From: a virus
Reading direction: 5' to 3' (one strand)
Virus record (IMG/VR): IMGVR_UViG_3300046003_004947
Location: 1-41,789 of that record
Length of the DNA stretch: 41,789 nt
The notes under the pieces are model-generated. The model saw only the letters and a program-made list of their open reading frames with translations. It made no database searches and had not been told where the DNA came from. The translations under genes and the position numbers were made by a program. Positions 14,588 through 23,519 of this stretch are shown piece by piece (position 1 is the stretch's first letter; each line of letters opens with the position of its first letter).

Positions 14588-15757
14588 TTAAAAATATTGG
14601 TATTTCATATTATGATTGAGGTCTCTCCACACTCCGATAGGGAAAACCAAAGAAGTGTTGGTGTCCAATGCAGGGTCTGCTTGCTTCATAATAGTAATAT
14701 GTTTTTTAAATCTATCACTGTTGTCTAACACATCTTTGCATTTTTTTGTTGTTTTGTTCCAAAACGGAGAAGTAAATTTAGAACCACCATGATACATATA
14801 GCATATAAACAATTCATAATCTTCAGCTAATCCGTGTAAAAAAGAGTTTGCTTGATCTTCAGTAACTTGTTTAGTAATCACTACTTCAAAAAATAGTCTT
14901 AACACATTATCATAAAACCAACTGCTCAGTGCTTCTATAGGTTCGTAAAATAATGCCATATTTCCATTTTTTATTATTCTGCCATCAATAAACTTTTTTG
15001 CCTTATAATTGTTAAATGAAAATTCTCTTAAATTTAAATCTTCTTTGCGTGTTTTAAATATGTCAGCAATATCATTGATCGCTTCTTCTCGTGAAGTAAT
15101 TGTGTCATTGTAAAGATAACCCCATCCTTGACGAGTTTGTAGAGGAATTCCAAACATCCAACCGTTGGCATGGGCTTGATGATAGGTATAACTCCAGTTA
15201 CCTGCTTCTTTAATGGTGTGTACCAAACAGTGATTTACCGGTATGCTATCAACAGTAATATGATCGTTTGAGTTTTTAGGAAAGCCTCGGCAATCTATTA
15301 CATAATCAAAATCATGACTTTCATTGTTAGATAATGTTACAGTAACACTATCAACTCGATTGTGCATGGTTATTATTTCACCTTCAATTGTTAAAAAACG
15401 AGTATTCCATTTTTTCTCAAATTGTTTAAATGCAAATTCTTTTAAAGAAAAATTATTAAAATGCATAGCATAGTAAGGCGGTGGAATTTTTGTAAAGAAA
15501 TTATCTTCTCTCCAATTTACATATTTTACCCCGTGCTTCGCTGTCATATCCAACTCGTCGGGCATATCTAAAAAATTTAGTCCAGTTGCATAAAATAAAG
15601 TTTGTGGTATTTGTGTTGAAGTGCTTTCGCCTATCCCTAGCATTGGGATGTTAGGATCATAGATCGAAGTTACTTGCCAGTCTTTAGGAAAGAATGCTAG
15701 ACAATGAGCTAGCGATAAAATCCCAGCAGTTCCTGACCCTATTACAGCTATTTTCAT
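14588..15757 (-). CDS. Flavin-dependent halogenase-like protein, short form (389 aa)
   Basis: Tryptophan-halogenase family: FADH2-dependent enzymes that use O2 and halide to make hypohalous acid and a lysine to deliver it. The N-terminal FAD site is GSGTAG (8-13), followed by GIGESTSTQIP. K74 in TAKHGVKYVNW aligns with the catalytic lysine of the family, and W200-M-F-G-I-P205 is a variant of the WxWxIP signature. The usual GL-[SA]-x-x-[FL]-[IVL]-E-P-L-E-[SA]-T motif is reduced to LFYEPIEALSS, though E275 is kept. It is about 100 residues shorter than the other three copies. It may be a specialised or weak paralogue. Its start overlaps the upstream halogenase stop by 4 nt. Confidence 0.82.
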   Translation of the reverse strand: MKIAVIGSGTAGILSLAHCLAFFPKDWQVTSIYDPNIPMLGIGESTSTQIPQTLFYATGLNFLDMPDELDMTAKHGVKYVNWREDNFFTKIPPPYYAMHFNNFSLKEFAFKQFEKKWNTRFLTIEGEIITMHNRVDSVTVTLSNNESHDFDYVIDCRGFPKNSNDHITVDSIPVNHCLVHTIKEAGNWSYTYHQAHANGWMFGIPLQTRQGWGYLYNDTITSREEAINDIADIFKTRKEDLNLREFSFNNYKAKKFIDGRIIKNGNMALFYEPIEALSSWFYDNVLRLFFEVVITKQVTEDQANSFLHGLAEDYELFICYMYHGGSKFTSPFWNKTTKKCKDVLDNSDRFKKHITIMKQADPALDTNTSLVFPIGVWRDLNHNMKYQYF

Positions 15758-17217
15758 CTAAAGTATTCTTTCAATCTATCAATTTCACTTGCATGGTGCC
15801 GACTCCAAACGTGTCTATATTTTTCATTTTTTAAATAAGTGTCAATCACAATGTTTTCAGCTTGATCTTTGTTGTACTTGATTTTTCTAGGTGCTACGGG
15901 AACGCCCATTTGTATCAGCCAAGCAGACCAGTTAACACCATCAAACACAAATTGAAATTTTCCAGAGTGTGGAATGCTGACAGAAGGGTCAGCTAACTGT
16001 TCAATAAAATGTAACATTTTTTTAGATGGCGTAAAAGTGTTTTTTACATAAGACCAAAATTTTGTATCTCTATCATTGTCTGCATAGTGCATACTGACAA
16101 AATCTACACAGTCTTCAAACTGTATTTTCATTTGTAAATTAAAAAAGTCAACATCCTCTTTAGAATAATACTGTGTACGCATAGCATTACTTAAATGCGC
16201 CACGGCACTGGTAATTAAAGCAATTCCTGTACTTTCCAAAGGTTCAATGAATCCTGCACTTAGTCCGATAGAAACAATATTGCCACTCCACATATCTTCA
16301 TTATAGAACGGAGTCCAATCGATAACTTTACAGTCTTCTTTACTAATCCTATTGTCCCAATAGTTGACAAAATATTCTTTGGCTTCTTCGATGTCAGTGA
16401 TGTTTCTATTAAAAACTAGTCCGCTGCCAATTCTAGACGAAACCGGAATATTCCATATCCATCCGTGATCAACTGCTTCAGAAATCACATATGGCTGTAG
16501 TTCATTATTTCTGTCTTTATAGGGAACATGTCCTGCAATTGCAGTATTACAAAATAATCGACCTTCTAAATTAATACGCTTGTTGGTTTTTTTAAGCAGG
16601 CCGTTGAAACCAGTGCAGTCTATAAATAAATCTGCAGAAATAATTTCGTTATTTTTTAATTTCAAACTTGAAATATTTTCATTGTCATACACAATATCAA
16701 CTACTTCTGATTTGATTAATTTAACTTTATTTTTTAACTTCTGTTGTACAAATTGCGCCAACTTAGAACAGTCAATATGATAACCATAGTCGGGTAGATT
16801 ATTTGAATCTACAGAATTATGTATTACAGAAGATTCGTAATAGGCCAGGGCAAATTTTTTGAAATCAAATTCTTGCACATGAGACCATACATCATATAAC
16901 CGTGTGTCTTTGTCTACGGCACGATTTCCTTTATAAAAAGGATGCCATATATCTTTGCCTTTACCTTGCCAATTAGCAAATAAAATAGAAGACTTATAAG
17001 TAGCATCTACAGCAGGAAACCATTCAGAATGTTCAAAACCGCATTCTAACAAAAAATCTCCAATTTGTAACAATGTGCCTTCGCCTACGCCAACTGGTGT
17101 TCCAAATTCTTTATCTACAACTGTGATTAAAATATCTGGTTGATTGTTAGATAGATAAGCGGCAGCTAACCAACCGGAGGTGCCACCACCAACTATTGTT
17201 ATTGATTTTACTTTCAT
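15754..17217 (-). CDS. Flavin-dependent (tryptophan-type) halogenase (487 aa)
   Basis: All family signatures are intact: FAD-binding GGGTSGW (10-16), GVGEGTLLQI, catalytic-lysine motif DATYKSSILFANW (K75), W253-I-W255-N-I-P258, and GFIEPLESTGIAL with E328 at the position that orients the lysine-bound hypohalite in PrnA. Enzymes of this class halogenate tryptophan, other indoles, phenols or peptides; the substrate is not predictable here. No flavin reductase, which the family needs to supply FADH2, is encoded in the window, so it must come from the host or elsewhere on the phage. ATGA overlaps at both ends place it in a six-gene minus-strand run from 17969 to 12518. Confidence 0.93.
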   Translation of the reverse strand: MKVKSITIVGGGTSGWLAAAYLSNNQPDILITVVDKEFGTPVGVGEGTLLQIGDFLLECGFEHSEWFPAVDATYKSSILFANWQGKGKDIWHPFYKGNRAVDKDTRLYDVWSHVQEFDFKKFALAYYESSVIHNSVDSNNLPDYGYHIDCSKLAQFVQQKLKNKVKLIKSEVVDIVYDNENISSLKLKNNEIISADLFIDCTGFNGLLKKTNKRINLEGRLFCNTAIAGHVPYKDRNNELQPYVISEAVDHGWIWNIPVSSRIGSGLVFNRNITDIEEAKEYFVNYWDNRISKEDCKVIDWTPFYNEDMWSGNIVSIGLSAGFIEPLESTGIALITSAVAHLSNAMRTQYYSKEDVDFFNLQMKIQFEDCVDFVSMHYADNDRDTKFWSYVKNTFTPSKKMLHFIEQLADPSVSIPHSGKFQFVFDGVNWSAWLIQMGVPVAPRKIKYNKDQAENIVIDTYLKNEKYRHVWSRHHASEIDRLKEYFR

Positions 17218-17969
17218 TTAATATCCTTTGGGCAAATTATAGAAGTTTTTGAATCTTCTTTATTCTTTCGTATTCTCCTACTTTCCATGTATCCGTTAAC
17301 AAAAAATGGAAAACTATTATTATTCATTACTCGCATAAGATCGTTAGGGCCTACTAGATGTAGCTTGATTTCTACATCATGTTCAGTCATTGGTATTAGG
17401 TGCGCCATGGCTTTTCCTGCTGGAAAATCATACAGCTGACCTTTTTTTAATAACATATTGATATTACTTGTGTGTTGGTATTTGTATTCAACAATTCCTG
17501 GCAAGGTTTCTTGTGTTAGCAAGTCACTTGGATAATTCCAAGGAGTCCCTGTGTATAAAAAGTTAACTCCGGACTTTTCCCTAATCCTCCAAGGACTGAT
17601 TAATTTGATATGAGTATATTGAGAAAAACCTGTTCCTAGTTGATCCAAAGAATGAAATCCAATTTGACTTGTGTTATCCGCAAATTGAAATGTATAATTT
17701 TGACCATGTGTTTGAAGTTTTAAATCACTCCATAGCGGAATGACAAATCCGTACGAGTATAAATTTTTAAAGCCCACACAACCTTTCATAGTTCCGTGGT
17801 CAACAGGAAGTCCTCCAGCTGTTTCGGTTGCATATTTGTTCGGCAAACGTTTCCACCAATCTGGATAAAATTTATTAGCTTTATCGATAGGAAATAAATC
17901 ATAGGCGTTAGGGCTTGCGGTAAAGCAGTCAATAACTATTTTTTTTCTACGAGTAAAAAAACTAAACAT
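17214..17969 (-). CDS. Protein of unrecognised family, first gene of the halogenase/oxygenase run (251 aa)
   Basis: I do not recognise the function. The start at 17969 (MFSFFTRRKKIVIDCF) has a GGAG site; the longer frame would run through the promoter region and into the divergent gene. The sequence is mostly beta-like with no signal peptide or membrane segment. It has DLFPIDKANKFYPDWWKRLP near 24-43, GCVGFKNLYSYGFVIPLWSD (63-82), and a late segment PGIVEYKYQHTSNINMLL followed by YDFPAGKAMAHLIPM. The block C-x-x-F-K-N ... F-x-x-P-x-x-D-L also appears in the protein at 24141-24863, so the island holds two distant members. Its stop overlaps the 487-residue halogenase start by 4 nt, which suggests a direct partner role. 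Confidence 0.75.
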   Translation of the reverse strand: MFSFFTRRKKIVIDCFTASPNAYDLFPIDKANKFYPDWWKRLPNKYATETAGGLPVDHGTMKGCVGFKNLYSYGFVIPLWSDLKLQTHGQNYTFQFADNTSQIGFHSLDQLGTGFSQYTHIKLISPWRIREKSGVNFLYTGTPWNYPSDLLTQETLPGIVEYKYQHTSNINMLLKKGQLYDFPAGKAMAHLIPMTEHDVEIKLHLVGPNDLMRVMNNNSFPFFVNGYMESRRIRKNKEDSKTSIICPKDIK

Positions 17970-17989
17970 AAATTCTCCGTGTTCACAGC

Positions 17990-17997
17990 TACTTATC
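17990..17997 (-). promoter_or_regulatory. Possible late promoter variant (GATAAGTA) of the six-gene run
   Basis: GATAAGTA on the minus strand resembles TATAAATA at 6 of 8 and has the same G variant as the site at 14563-14570. The predicted start near 17984 gives a 15-nt leader containing GGAG. Confidence 0.35.
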
Positions 17998-18025
17998 AGG
18001 TTTTGCAAAAGTCTAAAATAAAACT

Positions 18026-18033
18026 GGTAAATA
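18026..18033 (+). promoter_or_regulatory. Late promoter (GGTAAATA), leaderless configuration
   Basis: GGTAAATA ends five bases before the ATG at 18039, so +1 is predicted on the A of ATG. Spacer: TCTCC. Confidence 0.55.
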
Positions 18034-18038
18034 TCTCC

Positions 18039-18629
18039 ATGCTGATTCAAGATGATTTCTTACCAACAAACGATTTTAAAAAACTTCAAAGTTTTGTTTT
18101 ATCTAATGAATTTCCTTGGTTTTATTCTGACCAAGTATCTCTTCCTCCTGGTGATCATCAGTTTAACGATGCTTACTCTAAAGAGACTGACGGATTTTAT
18201 CATATGTTATATGCTCAAGACGAAGAATGTTATAGTATGTTTGCAAAAGATTTTGAAGGATTCTTTAACAAATTATTTGAAGAATTTGGTTATAATAATA
18301 AATCAATACTACGAGCAAGGCTCGGTCTTAAAATGCCTAAAGCCAATCACACTAAAGAAAATTACAATTTGCCTCACATAGATTATAATTTTCCGCATGA
18401 CACTGTGATATTTTATTTAAATGACAGTGATGGAAATACACGAATGTTTAATGAGCACGAACTGCATTCTCCTATGACCAATCGATATACTGTAAAAAAC
18501 GAAATAGAACCAAAAGAAAATAGAATTCTATTATTCGATGGATTGCAATATCATACTGCAAGTAATCCCATCAATACTAATAGACGAGTTATACTCAATA
18601 TAAATTTATACCCTAGATCATCGGAGTAG
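18039..18629 (+). CDS. 2OG-Fe(II) oxygenase-like protein (196 aa)
   Basis: Start taken at 18039 (MLIQDDFLPTNDFKKLQSFV) because the late promoter ends five bases before it; an upstream in-frame TTG would precede the promoter. Iron ligands are H113-I-D115 (in LPHIDYNFPHD) and H172 (in LQYHTASNP), with R182 or R183 as the 2OG anchor in NTNRRVILNINLY. The strand TVIFYLNDSDGNTRMF is the standard core. Related small oxygenases are common in T4-like marine phages. It leads a plus-strand run of three oxygenase-like genes (18039-19842), transcribed away from the six-gene halogenase run. Confidence 0.87.
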   Translation: MLIQDDFLPTNDFKKLQSFVLSNEFPWFYSDQVSLPPGDHQFNDAYSKETDGFYHMLYAQDEECYSMFAKDFEGFFNKLFEEFGYNNKSILRARLGLKMPKANHTKENYNLPHIDYNFPHDTVIFYLNDSDGNTRMFNEHELHSPMTNRYTVKNEIEPKENRILLFDGLQYHTASNPINTNRRVILNINLYPRSSE

Positions 18630-18632
18630 TTA

Positions 18633-19220
18633 ATGGCTAAATTAGAATTTTGGTTTCCTACTGTAATATATCTTGAAGAAAATTTATTTTCTGAAGAAAT
18701 TAATAAAAAATGGGCTGAACAAATACATAAAATTGCAGAGCGTAACCCTTCCGGTGGAGATGAGTGGGAAGGGAAAACCTATACTACGCACAACGCATAT
18801 CGGTTAATTGAGGATTTAAATTTTAAATCTTTAATTGAAGCGGTTACTGAGCATGTACACAAATATGCAAAAGAACATAACTCGATAGCAGAATACAAAT
18901 GCTCCGATGCTTGGGTCAATATAGCAAAATCTGAAAATTTTCAAGAATATCACACGCACGATGGTAGTGTGTTTAGCGCAGTATATTATGTTGCTTCTCC
19001 AGAAGGGTCTGGGAATATAGTATTTGAAGATCCTCGTATGCCAGATATGTTACCTGTAAAAAACATTCCGGAAAGAAATTCATTAAGTTTTGTTAAAGTA
19101 GGATATAAAACTCAAGGTGGAATGCTTGTAATTTTTAGATCATATCTACGGCATTGTGTACAGACTGGGTCTAATAAAGAACCAAGAATTTCAATAGCTA
19201 TGAATTTTGGATATGCATAA
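18633..19220 (+). CDS. Putative 2OG-Fe(II) oxygenase, HxH type (195 aa)
   Basis: It resembles the phage-rich putative 2OG-Fe(II) oxygenase family Pfam 2OG-FeII_Oxy_5. It begins LEFWFPTVIYLEEN, typical for that family. The signature is H107-T-H109 in EYHTHDGSVFSAVYYVASPEGSG, then a distal H174 (SYLRHCVQTG) and R185 in EPRISIAMNF. It is three bases after the previous stop with CGGAG as ribosome site, and overlaps the next gene by 8 bp. The same subfamily occurs again at 21345-21962. No substrate is known for this family to my knowledge. Confidence 0.85.
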   Translation: MAKLEFWFPTVIYLEENLFSEEINKKWAEQIHKIAERNPSGGDEWEGKTYTTHNAYRLIEDLNFKSLIEAVTEHVHKYAKEHNSIAEYKCSDAWVNIAKSENFQEYHTHDGSVFSAVYYVASPEGSGNIVFEDPRMPDMLPVKNIPERNSLSFVKVGYKTQGGMLVIFRSYLRHCVQTGSNKEPRISIAMNFGYA

Positions 19221-19842
19221 TTTATTCGATACAAATCCTTTAGAAAAAAATATAAAAATTAAAACAGTAGAAGAAACAACTGTGTATATAGTTGACGACT
19301 TTTACAAATATCCAGACGAAGTTTTTCAATTCATTTTATCAAACCCTAAAAAAAGATGGAAAGATTGGGACACTCTTAGTTATAATGGAATTCATTTTTT
19401 AGATGAACGACATAATTTCTATGATGAAAGATTATTAGATGTTTGTTCTACACTAGAAAACCTGTGCGGAGAAAAAGTTGTGCAGCCGGGCAGAGTAGTA
19501 ACTAATTGTATGACATTTTATAATAAAGAGTTTAATAATTATAAAGACAATTTTTGGGGTCCACATAATGATTTAGGATATACCGCATTGATTTATCTTA
19601 ATAAAGAAACTTGCGAGGGAACAAATTTTTACAAACAAGTTGCAGAGGATCCGTGGGATACTCCGGAGCATTTTGAACCTTGGCGATCAAAAGATAAGTA
19701 CCAGTTGATTGATACTATAGAATCAAAATTTAATCGAATGGTATTATTTAACGGCCTAAAACTAACTCACGGGATGAGCGTAAACTCTGAAAAATTCTTT
19801 AATAATTTAAGAATTAATCAAGTAGTTTTTTTAAAGCCGTAG
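19213..19842 (+). CDS. 2OG-oxygenase-like protein (DUF6445-like, 209 aa)
   Basis: I chose the ATG at 19213, inside the last codons of the previous gene; a TTG six bases earlier is possible. The core GPHNDLGYTALIYLNKETCEGTNFY holds H118-N-D120 and the G-T-x-F-Y strand, and VLFNGLKLTHGMSVN supplies H186, with R200 in FNNLRINQVVF as possible 2OG anchor. This pattern fits the DUF6445-type branch of the 2OG-oxygenase superfamily. The two upstream genes are also oxygenase-like, so three different subfamilies are encoded in a row. Its 3' end overlaps the oppositely oriented halogenase gene by 25 bp. Confidence 0.8.
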   Translation: MHNLFDTNPLEKNIKIKTVEETTVYIVDDFYKYPDEVFQFILSNPKKRWKDWDTLSYNGIHFLDERHNFYDERLLDVCSTLENLCGEKVVQPGRVVTNCMTFYNKEFNNYKDNFWGPHNDLGYTALIYLNKETCEGTNFYKQVAEDPWDTPEHFEPWRSKDKYQLIDTIESKFNRMVLFNGLKLTHGMSVNSEKFFNNLRINQVVFLKP

Positions 19843-21305
19843 GAACTTCTTATATAATCTATAAATTGTTTATGGGTTATTTTCGGAGATTGAGAATCGT
19901 ACAATTTAAGTTCGTCTATAACATTGACGGCATTTTGTTTAATCCAAGAGTGCATCATATTAAATTCATTTTTAATAGCAGCCCGATCAAATAATTTTAA
20001 ACCATTTAACACATGTATGTGATGTGTTTGATTAAACAATGCATACTTAGATACACCTCTGAAATCGTCTTCGATTGGAAGATTAGTTTTCCAGCGTTCT
20101 AATTTTTCACTTAAAGAATCCGGGATTGGTAATTGCTGTATATCTTTCCAAAATTTAGTATTGGTTTTTTTAGTTAGATAATGCATTATAATAAAATCAC
20201 GAATATTATCCATAATACCGTTAACATCTTTATTATATCTATCAATTGTTTTTTGATTGTAGTTAGGCAATCTATGCATTAGTAAAAACATTTGTTGTAT
20301 AGATGTTCCAATAGATGTTGCTTCTAACGGTTCTACAAAGTTTGCGCCCAAGCCTACAGCACAGCAATTATTAATCCATACACGATCCAATGCACCCGGA
20401 TCAAAATCTATTTTTCTAACAATATCAACATCTTTATTAAAAAATTTGTCAACTTCATCTTTTGCAGCATTGACAGTTATATAATCGCTATCAAAAATAT
20501 AACCATTACCGGTTCTATCATAGACAGGAATACTAAACATCCATCCATAGTCCATAGCCTGTGCTACAGTCCATAACGGTAAATTTTTATCTGCGTCTGT
20601 GGGAAACATTATAGCTGATTTCATTTTTAAATAGTTGCTATAAGATTGCCACTTTCCTCCTAGTTTAGAAATCAATACTCTTCTAAAACCAGTAGAGTCA
20701 ATAAAAAAATCTGCGTTATAGTTTGATTTTTCACCTTGCAAAGATGAAATATTACCACTATCATCGACAGTGATATCTAAGATTTCATCGTCTACAATTT
20801 TAATTCCTTTTTTAATTGCCGTTCGTGTTAAGAAATCATTTAATTTAAATGTATTAAAGTGGAATTGATTAAAAGGTGAGTCGGCATTAGCGTCAGTTGC
20901 ATATTTTGATGAAATCTTAGATTGCCAAACTGGTGTTGGATTCATTTCACAGCATGGCATATTACTTGCCATGACAAATCCGTAGATGTACTGATACTGA
21001 CCATTAGTTTTATCGTAATCCAGGCTGGTACTATGCAAGTAGTCTTCCTCAGCCCACCCCTTAAACATTATTCCAGACTTAAATGTAGCGTCACATTCTA
21101 TAATAATTTCTTGCCATTTGACTCCGATATATTTCATAAATTCGGACCAATGTTCTGTTGAGCCTTCGCCTACTCCAACGATGCCTATTTTTTCAGATTT
21201 TATTATTTCAATTTCAATTTCTGGGAATCGGGTATTTAAAATTAGTGCTGCAACATAACCAGCTGTGCCGCCGCCTACCACGCAAACTTTTTTTAAATTG
21301 TTCAT
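19818..21305 (-). CDS. Flavin-dependent (tryptophan-type) halogenase (495 aa)
   Basis: Start at 21305 (MNNLKKVCVVGGGTAGY); an in-frame TTG at 21365 would lie inside the divergent gene. Signatures: GGGTAG at 11-16, GVGEGSTEHW, catalytic-lysine motif DATFKSGIMFKGW (K76), W255-M-F257-S-I-P260 (second Trp of WxWxIP replaced by Phe), and NFVEPLEATSIG with E328. A Cys-rich stretch MPCCEMNP lies near 116-123. This gene and the oxygenase at 21345 share a 39-bp gap. I see no strong ribosome site, and the best promoter candidate on this strand is a weak TATAAAAC overlapping the plus-strand late promoter. Confidence 0.93.
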   Translation of the reverse strand: MNNLKKVCVVGGGTAGYVAALILNTRFPEIEIEIIKSEKIGIVGVGEGSTEHWSEFMKYIGVKWQEIIIECDATFKSGIMFKGWAEEDYLHSTSLDYDKTNGQYQYIYGFVMASNMPCCEMNPTPVWQSKISSKYATDANADSPFNQFHFNTFKLNDFLTRTAIKKGIKIVDDEILDITVDDSGNISSLQGEKSNYNADFFIDSTGFRRVLISKLGGKWQSYSNYLKMKSAIMFPTDADKNLPLWTVAQAMDYGWMFSIPVYDRTGNGYIFDSDYITVNAAKDEVDKFFNKDVDIVRKIDFDPGALDRVWINNCCAVGLGANFVEPLEATSIGTSIQQMFLLMHRLPNYNQKTIDRYNKDVNGIMDNIRDFIIMHYLTKKTNTKFWKDIQQLPIPDSLSEKLERWKTNLPIEDDFRGVSKYALFNQTHHIHVLNGLKLFDRAAIKNEFNMMHSWIKQNAVNVIDELKLYDSQSPKITHKQFIDYIRSSYGFKKTT

Positions 21306-21331
21306 AATATACGATAGCTTAATAATTGTTT

Positions 21332-21339
21332 TATAAATA
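21332..21339 (+). promoter_or_regulatory. Perfect late promoter (TATAAATA), leaderless configuration
   Basis: Exact consensus TATAAATA ending five bases (CTTCC) before the ATG at 21345, so the predicted +1 is the A of ATG. Its opposite strand contains TATAAAAC, which may serve the divergent halogenase. Confidence 0.75.
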
Positions 21340-21344
21340 CTTCC

Positions 21345-21962
21345 ATGAATAACATTGTAGAACACCCTATATTCATTTCTTCTTGTTACAATACTTATCT
21401 AAAGCATATTGACAATAAGTCGTTAACTGACTTTATTACAAAATTAGAAAAGACTGATCCAAGCAACGCTCGAAGCAATAAAGGCGGATGGCAGTCAATA
21501 CCTGTAGATGAAACACGAATTGACAATGCAATAACATTAGAATTGTTCAACACTGCGATAATCCCTATGGCCCAAAAAATTATTAATTCTTGGGCTATGC
21601 CAAAAGAACTGAGTAATTATAGTTATTGGTATAATGTGAATCGGCGATACAATTACAACTCTGCACATATGCACCCTGATTCATATTTGAGCGGAGTTTA
21701 CTATGTAAAAGTTCCTGCAGACAGCGGAAGGATTGTATTCGATAGACCTCAAACTGAAGCAGATCGTATGACTTTTCAAACTCAATGGTTTTTACATAAT
21801 TCTATAACTGTTAACAATCCCAGAATTAATACCGAACACTGGTTTGTACCAGAAGAAGGAATGTTACTGATGTTTCCAGGGCATCTTACCCATGGTGTTG
21901 AGCAAAATCTCAGTACCGATGAAGATGATAGAAGAATATCTTTAAGTTTTAACTTATATTAA
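21345..21962 (+). CDS. Putative 2OG-Fe(II) oxygenase, HxH type (205 aa)
   Basis: Second member of the HxH subfamily in this island. H108-M-H110 sits in SAHMHPDSYLSGVYYVKVP, the hallmark of the family; the distal ligand is H180 or H183 in FPGHLTHGVEQN and R197 anchors 2OG in DDRRISLSFNLY. The central YWYNVNRRYNYN strand matches N-x-N/Y-x-x-x-x-x-N sequences in family members. It is probably expressed from the perfect TATAAATA with no leader, head to head with the 495-residue halogenase. Its 3' end overlaps the next halogenase gene by 14 bp tail to tail. Confidence 0.88.
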   Translation: MNNIVEHPIFISSCYNTYLKHIDNKSLTDFITKLEKTDPSNARSNKGGWQSIPVDETRIDNAITLELFNTAIIPMAQKIINSWAMPKELSNYSYWYNVNRRYNYNSAHMHPDSYLSGVYYVKVPADSGRIVFDRPQTEADRMTFQTQWFLHNSITVNNPRINTEHWFVPEEGMLLMFPGHLTHGVEQNLSTDEDDRRISLSFNLY

Positions 21963-23493
21963 TTTTTCTATCTTCTCTAAACTTTGCAATCATCTCTGCC
22001 CACGAGTACTGATCTGTTAATTCTTCATGCCATTGTTCATGATGTCCAACATAATCATTTTTTACCGCATCTTCTAAATTGTCTATTCCGGGAATAGGCA
22101 TTTGAAGTTCTTTTGTAGCCACATCTTTATTGATAAGATGTAGTCCTTCCATTACATAACTATAAAGTGGCCAGCCTGCACTGCCATAGTAACTTGGAAA
22201 ATCGTGATGTGTTGGCATTCGATATTTTGCCATTTCGATTAAATTAGTTACAAATTCTGTTTTAGTTACACCGGTGTTTATATAACGCCAAAATTCAGTG
22301 TCAGTTCTCCCCCCGCAATAATGCATCGCAATAAAATCTTTTAAATCATCAAACATTTTTCTAGTTCTTTGATTATAGATGTTGATCGACCCTTGATTTA
22401 TTGTTTCTTCGGTTGTGTCTCTAAGATAATCAAAAACAAAGTTTTTAATTTGAACCACTGTAGAATGTATACTGGTTGCTTCTAATGGTTCTAAGAACGC
22501 TGAGGCTAATCCAATGGTTACACAATTGTTAATCCATGCCAATTCTTGTCTGCCTGTTGAAAACTTAATAACCTTTGCAGGATTAATTTTTCTGCCTAAT
22601 CGTGCTTCTATTTCTGCCTGTGCTTCGTCGGGTGTAATAAAGTTATCGTCAAATACATAACCGCATCCCTTTCGATCTAATAAAGGTATTTGCCACATCC
22701 ATCCAGAATTTTGAGCCCAGGCAGTTGTATAAGGTTCTGGTATTTCGCCTTCTTGATAATCTAATAAGAATGGTATTGCACTGTTAACTGGCAAATTATC
22801 ATGATAACTTACCCAACCATTAGTAGGCATTTTTTTCATTAATAGTCGAGACATACCTGAACAGTCAATAAAAAAATCACCTTGAACTTTTGTATTATCT
22901 TCGAGGACAATATTTTTTATAAATCCCCTATCATCTAATTCTGCATCAATAACTTTTGCATCAATATGAGTGGTATTTGAATTACGCATTGTTATTTTTT
23001 GAAAATATTTTCCAACTAGGTGTGCATCAACATGCATTGCGTGTGTCATATTAGAAAAGTCGTTGGTTGTTTTATTGAAATTGCTTTTACCCTTTGCAAT
23101 CCAGTTTCCAATTCTTGAAACTTTAATAATATCTTTACGAGAAAGATTTTTAATACCGTGTGCAAATTGTATATCCGGAGTATGTTGTTTGGTTATACTT
23201 CCGTCAATTGGTCCAATATAATAATCATCTATATCCGGAGTCCACCCTTTGAACTTGATTCCGTATTTTAATGATGCTCCGGTTTCTCTTATAAATTCAT
23301 TATGATCACAGCCAAAATCCCACAAGTGGTTACCTAACAAGTCTGTTAGCAATCCGGTGGTGCTTTCACCGACACCGATGATACCTATGTTTGATGATTC
23401 TACTAGGGTAATTTTATGGTTAGGATGTCTATTAGATGCCAGGAGTGCTGTCATCCATCCTGCTGTACCACCACCGACTATAACTATATGCAT
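21949..23493 (-). CDS. Flavin-dependent (tryptophan-type) halogenase (514 aa)
   Basis: The longest of the four copies. Signatures are complete: GGGTAGWM (7-14), GVGESTTGLL, catalytic-lysine motif GASLKYGIKFKGW (K76), the canonical W265-M-W267-Q-I-P270, and SAFLEPLEATSIH with E338. HVDAHLVGKYF and FIDCSGMSR are usual FAD-domain strands. The ATG at 23493 follows an AAGGG site and lies downstream of a minus-strand TATAAATA at 23526-23533 with a 27-nt leader. Being intact and well conserved, it is a good candidate for an active enzyme, given an outside source of reduced flavin. Substrate unknown. Confidence 0.94.
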   Translation of the reverse strand: MHIVIVGGGTAGWMTALLASNRHPNHKITLVESSNIGIIGVGESTTGLLTDLLGNHLWDFGCDHNEFIRETGASLKYGIKFKGWTPDIDDYYIGPIDGSITKQHTPDIQFAHGIKNLSRKDIIKVSRIGNWIAKGKSNFNKTTNDFSNMTHAMHVDAHLVGKYFQKITMRNSNTTHIDAKVIDAELDDRGFIKNIVLEDNTKVQGDFFIDCSGMSRLLMKKMPTNGWVSYHDNLPVNSAIPFLLDYQEGEIPEPYTTAWAQNSGWMWQIPLLDRKGCGYVFDDNFITPDEAQAEIEARLGRKINPAKVIKFSTGRQELAWINNCVTIGLASAFLEPLEATSIHSTVVQIKNFVFDYLRDTTEETINQGSINIYNQRTRKMFDDLKDFIAMHYCGGRTDTEFWRYINTGVTKTEFVTNLIEMAKYRMPTHHDFPSYYGSAGWPLYSYVMEGLHLINKDVATKELQMPIPGIDNLEDAVKNDYVGHHEQWHEELTDQYSWAEMIAKFREDRKINIS

Positions 23494-23519
23494 TTTATTT
23501 TACCCTTATTAAGTGCGTA

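Noticed and set aside
17970-18050. TTG-initiated 27-residue extension of the 251-aa protein
   Set aside because: It covers the divergent promoter region and the first codons of the oxygenase at 18039; the ATG at 17969 has a GGAG site.
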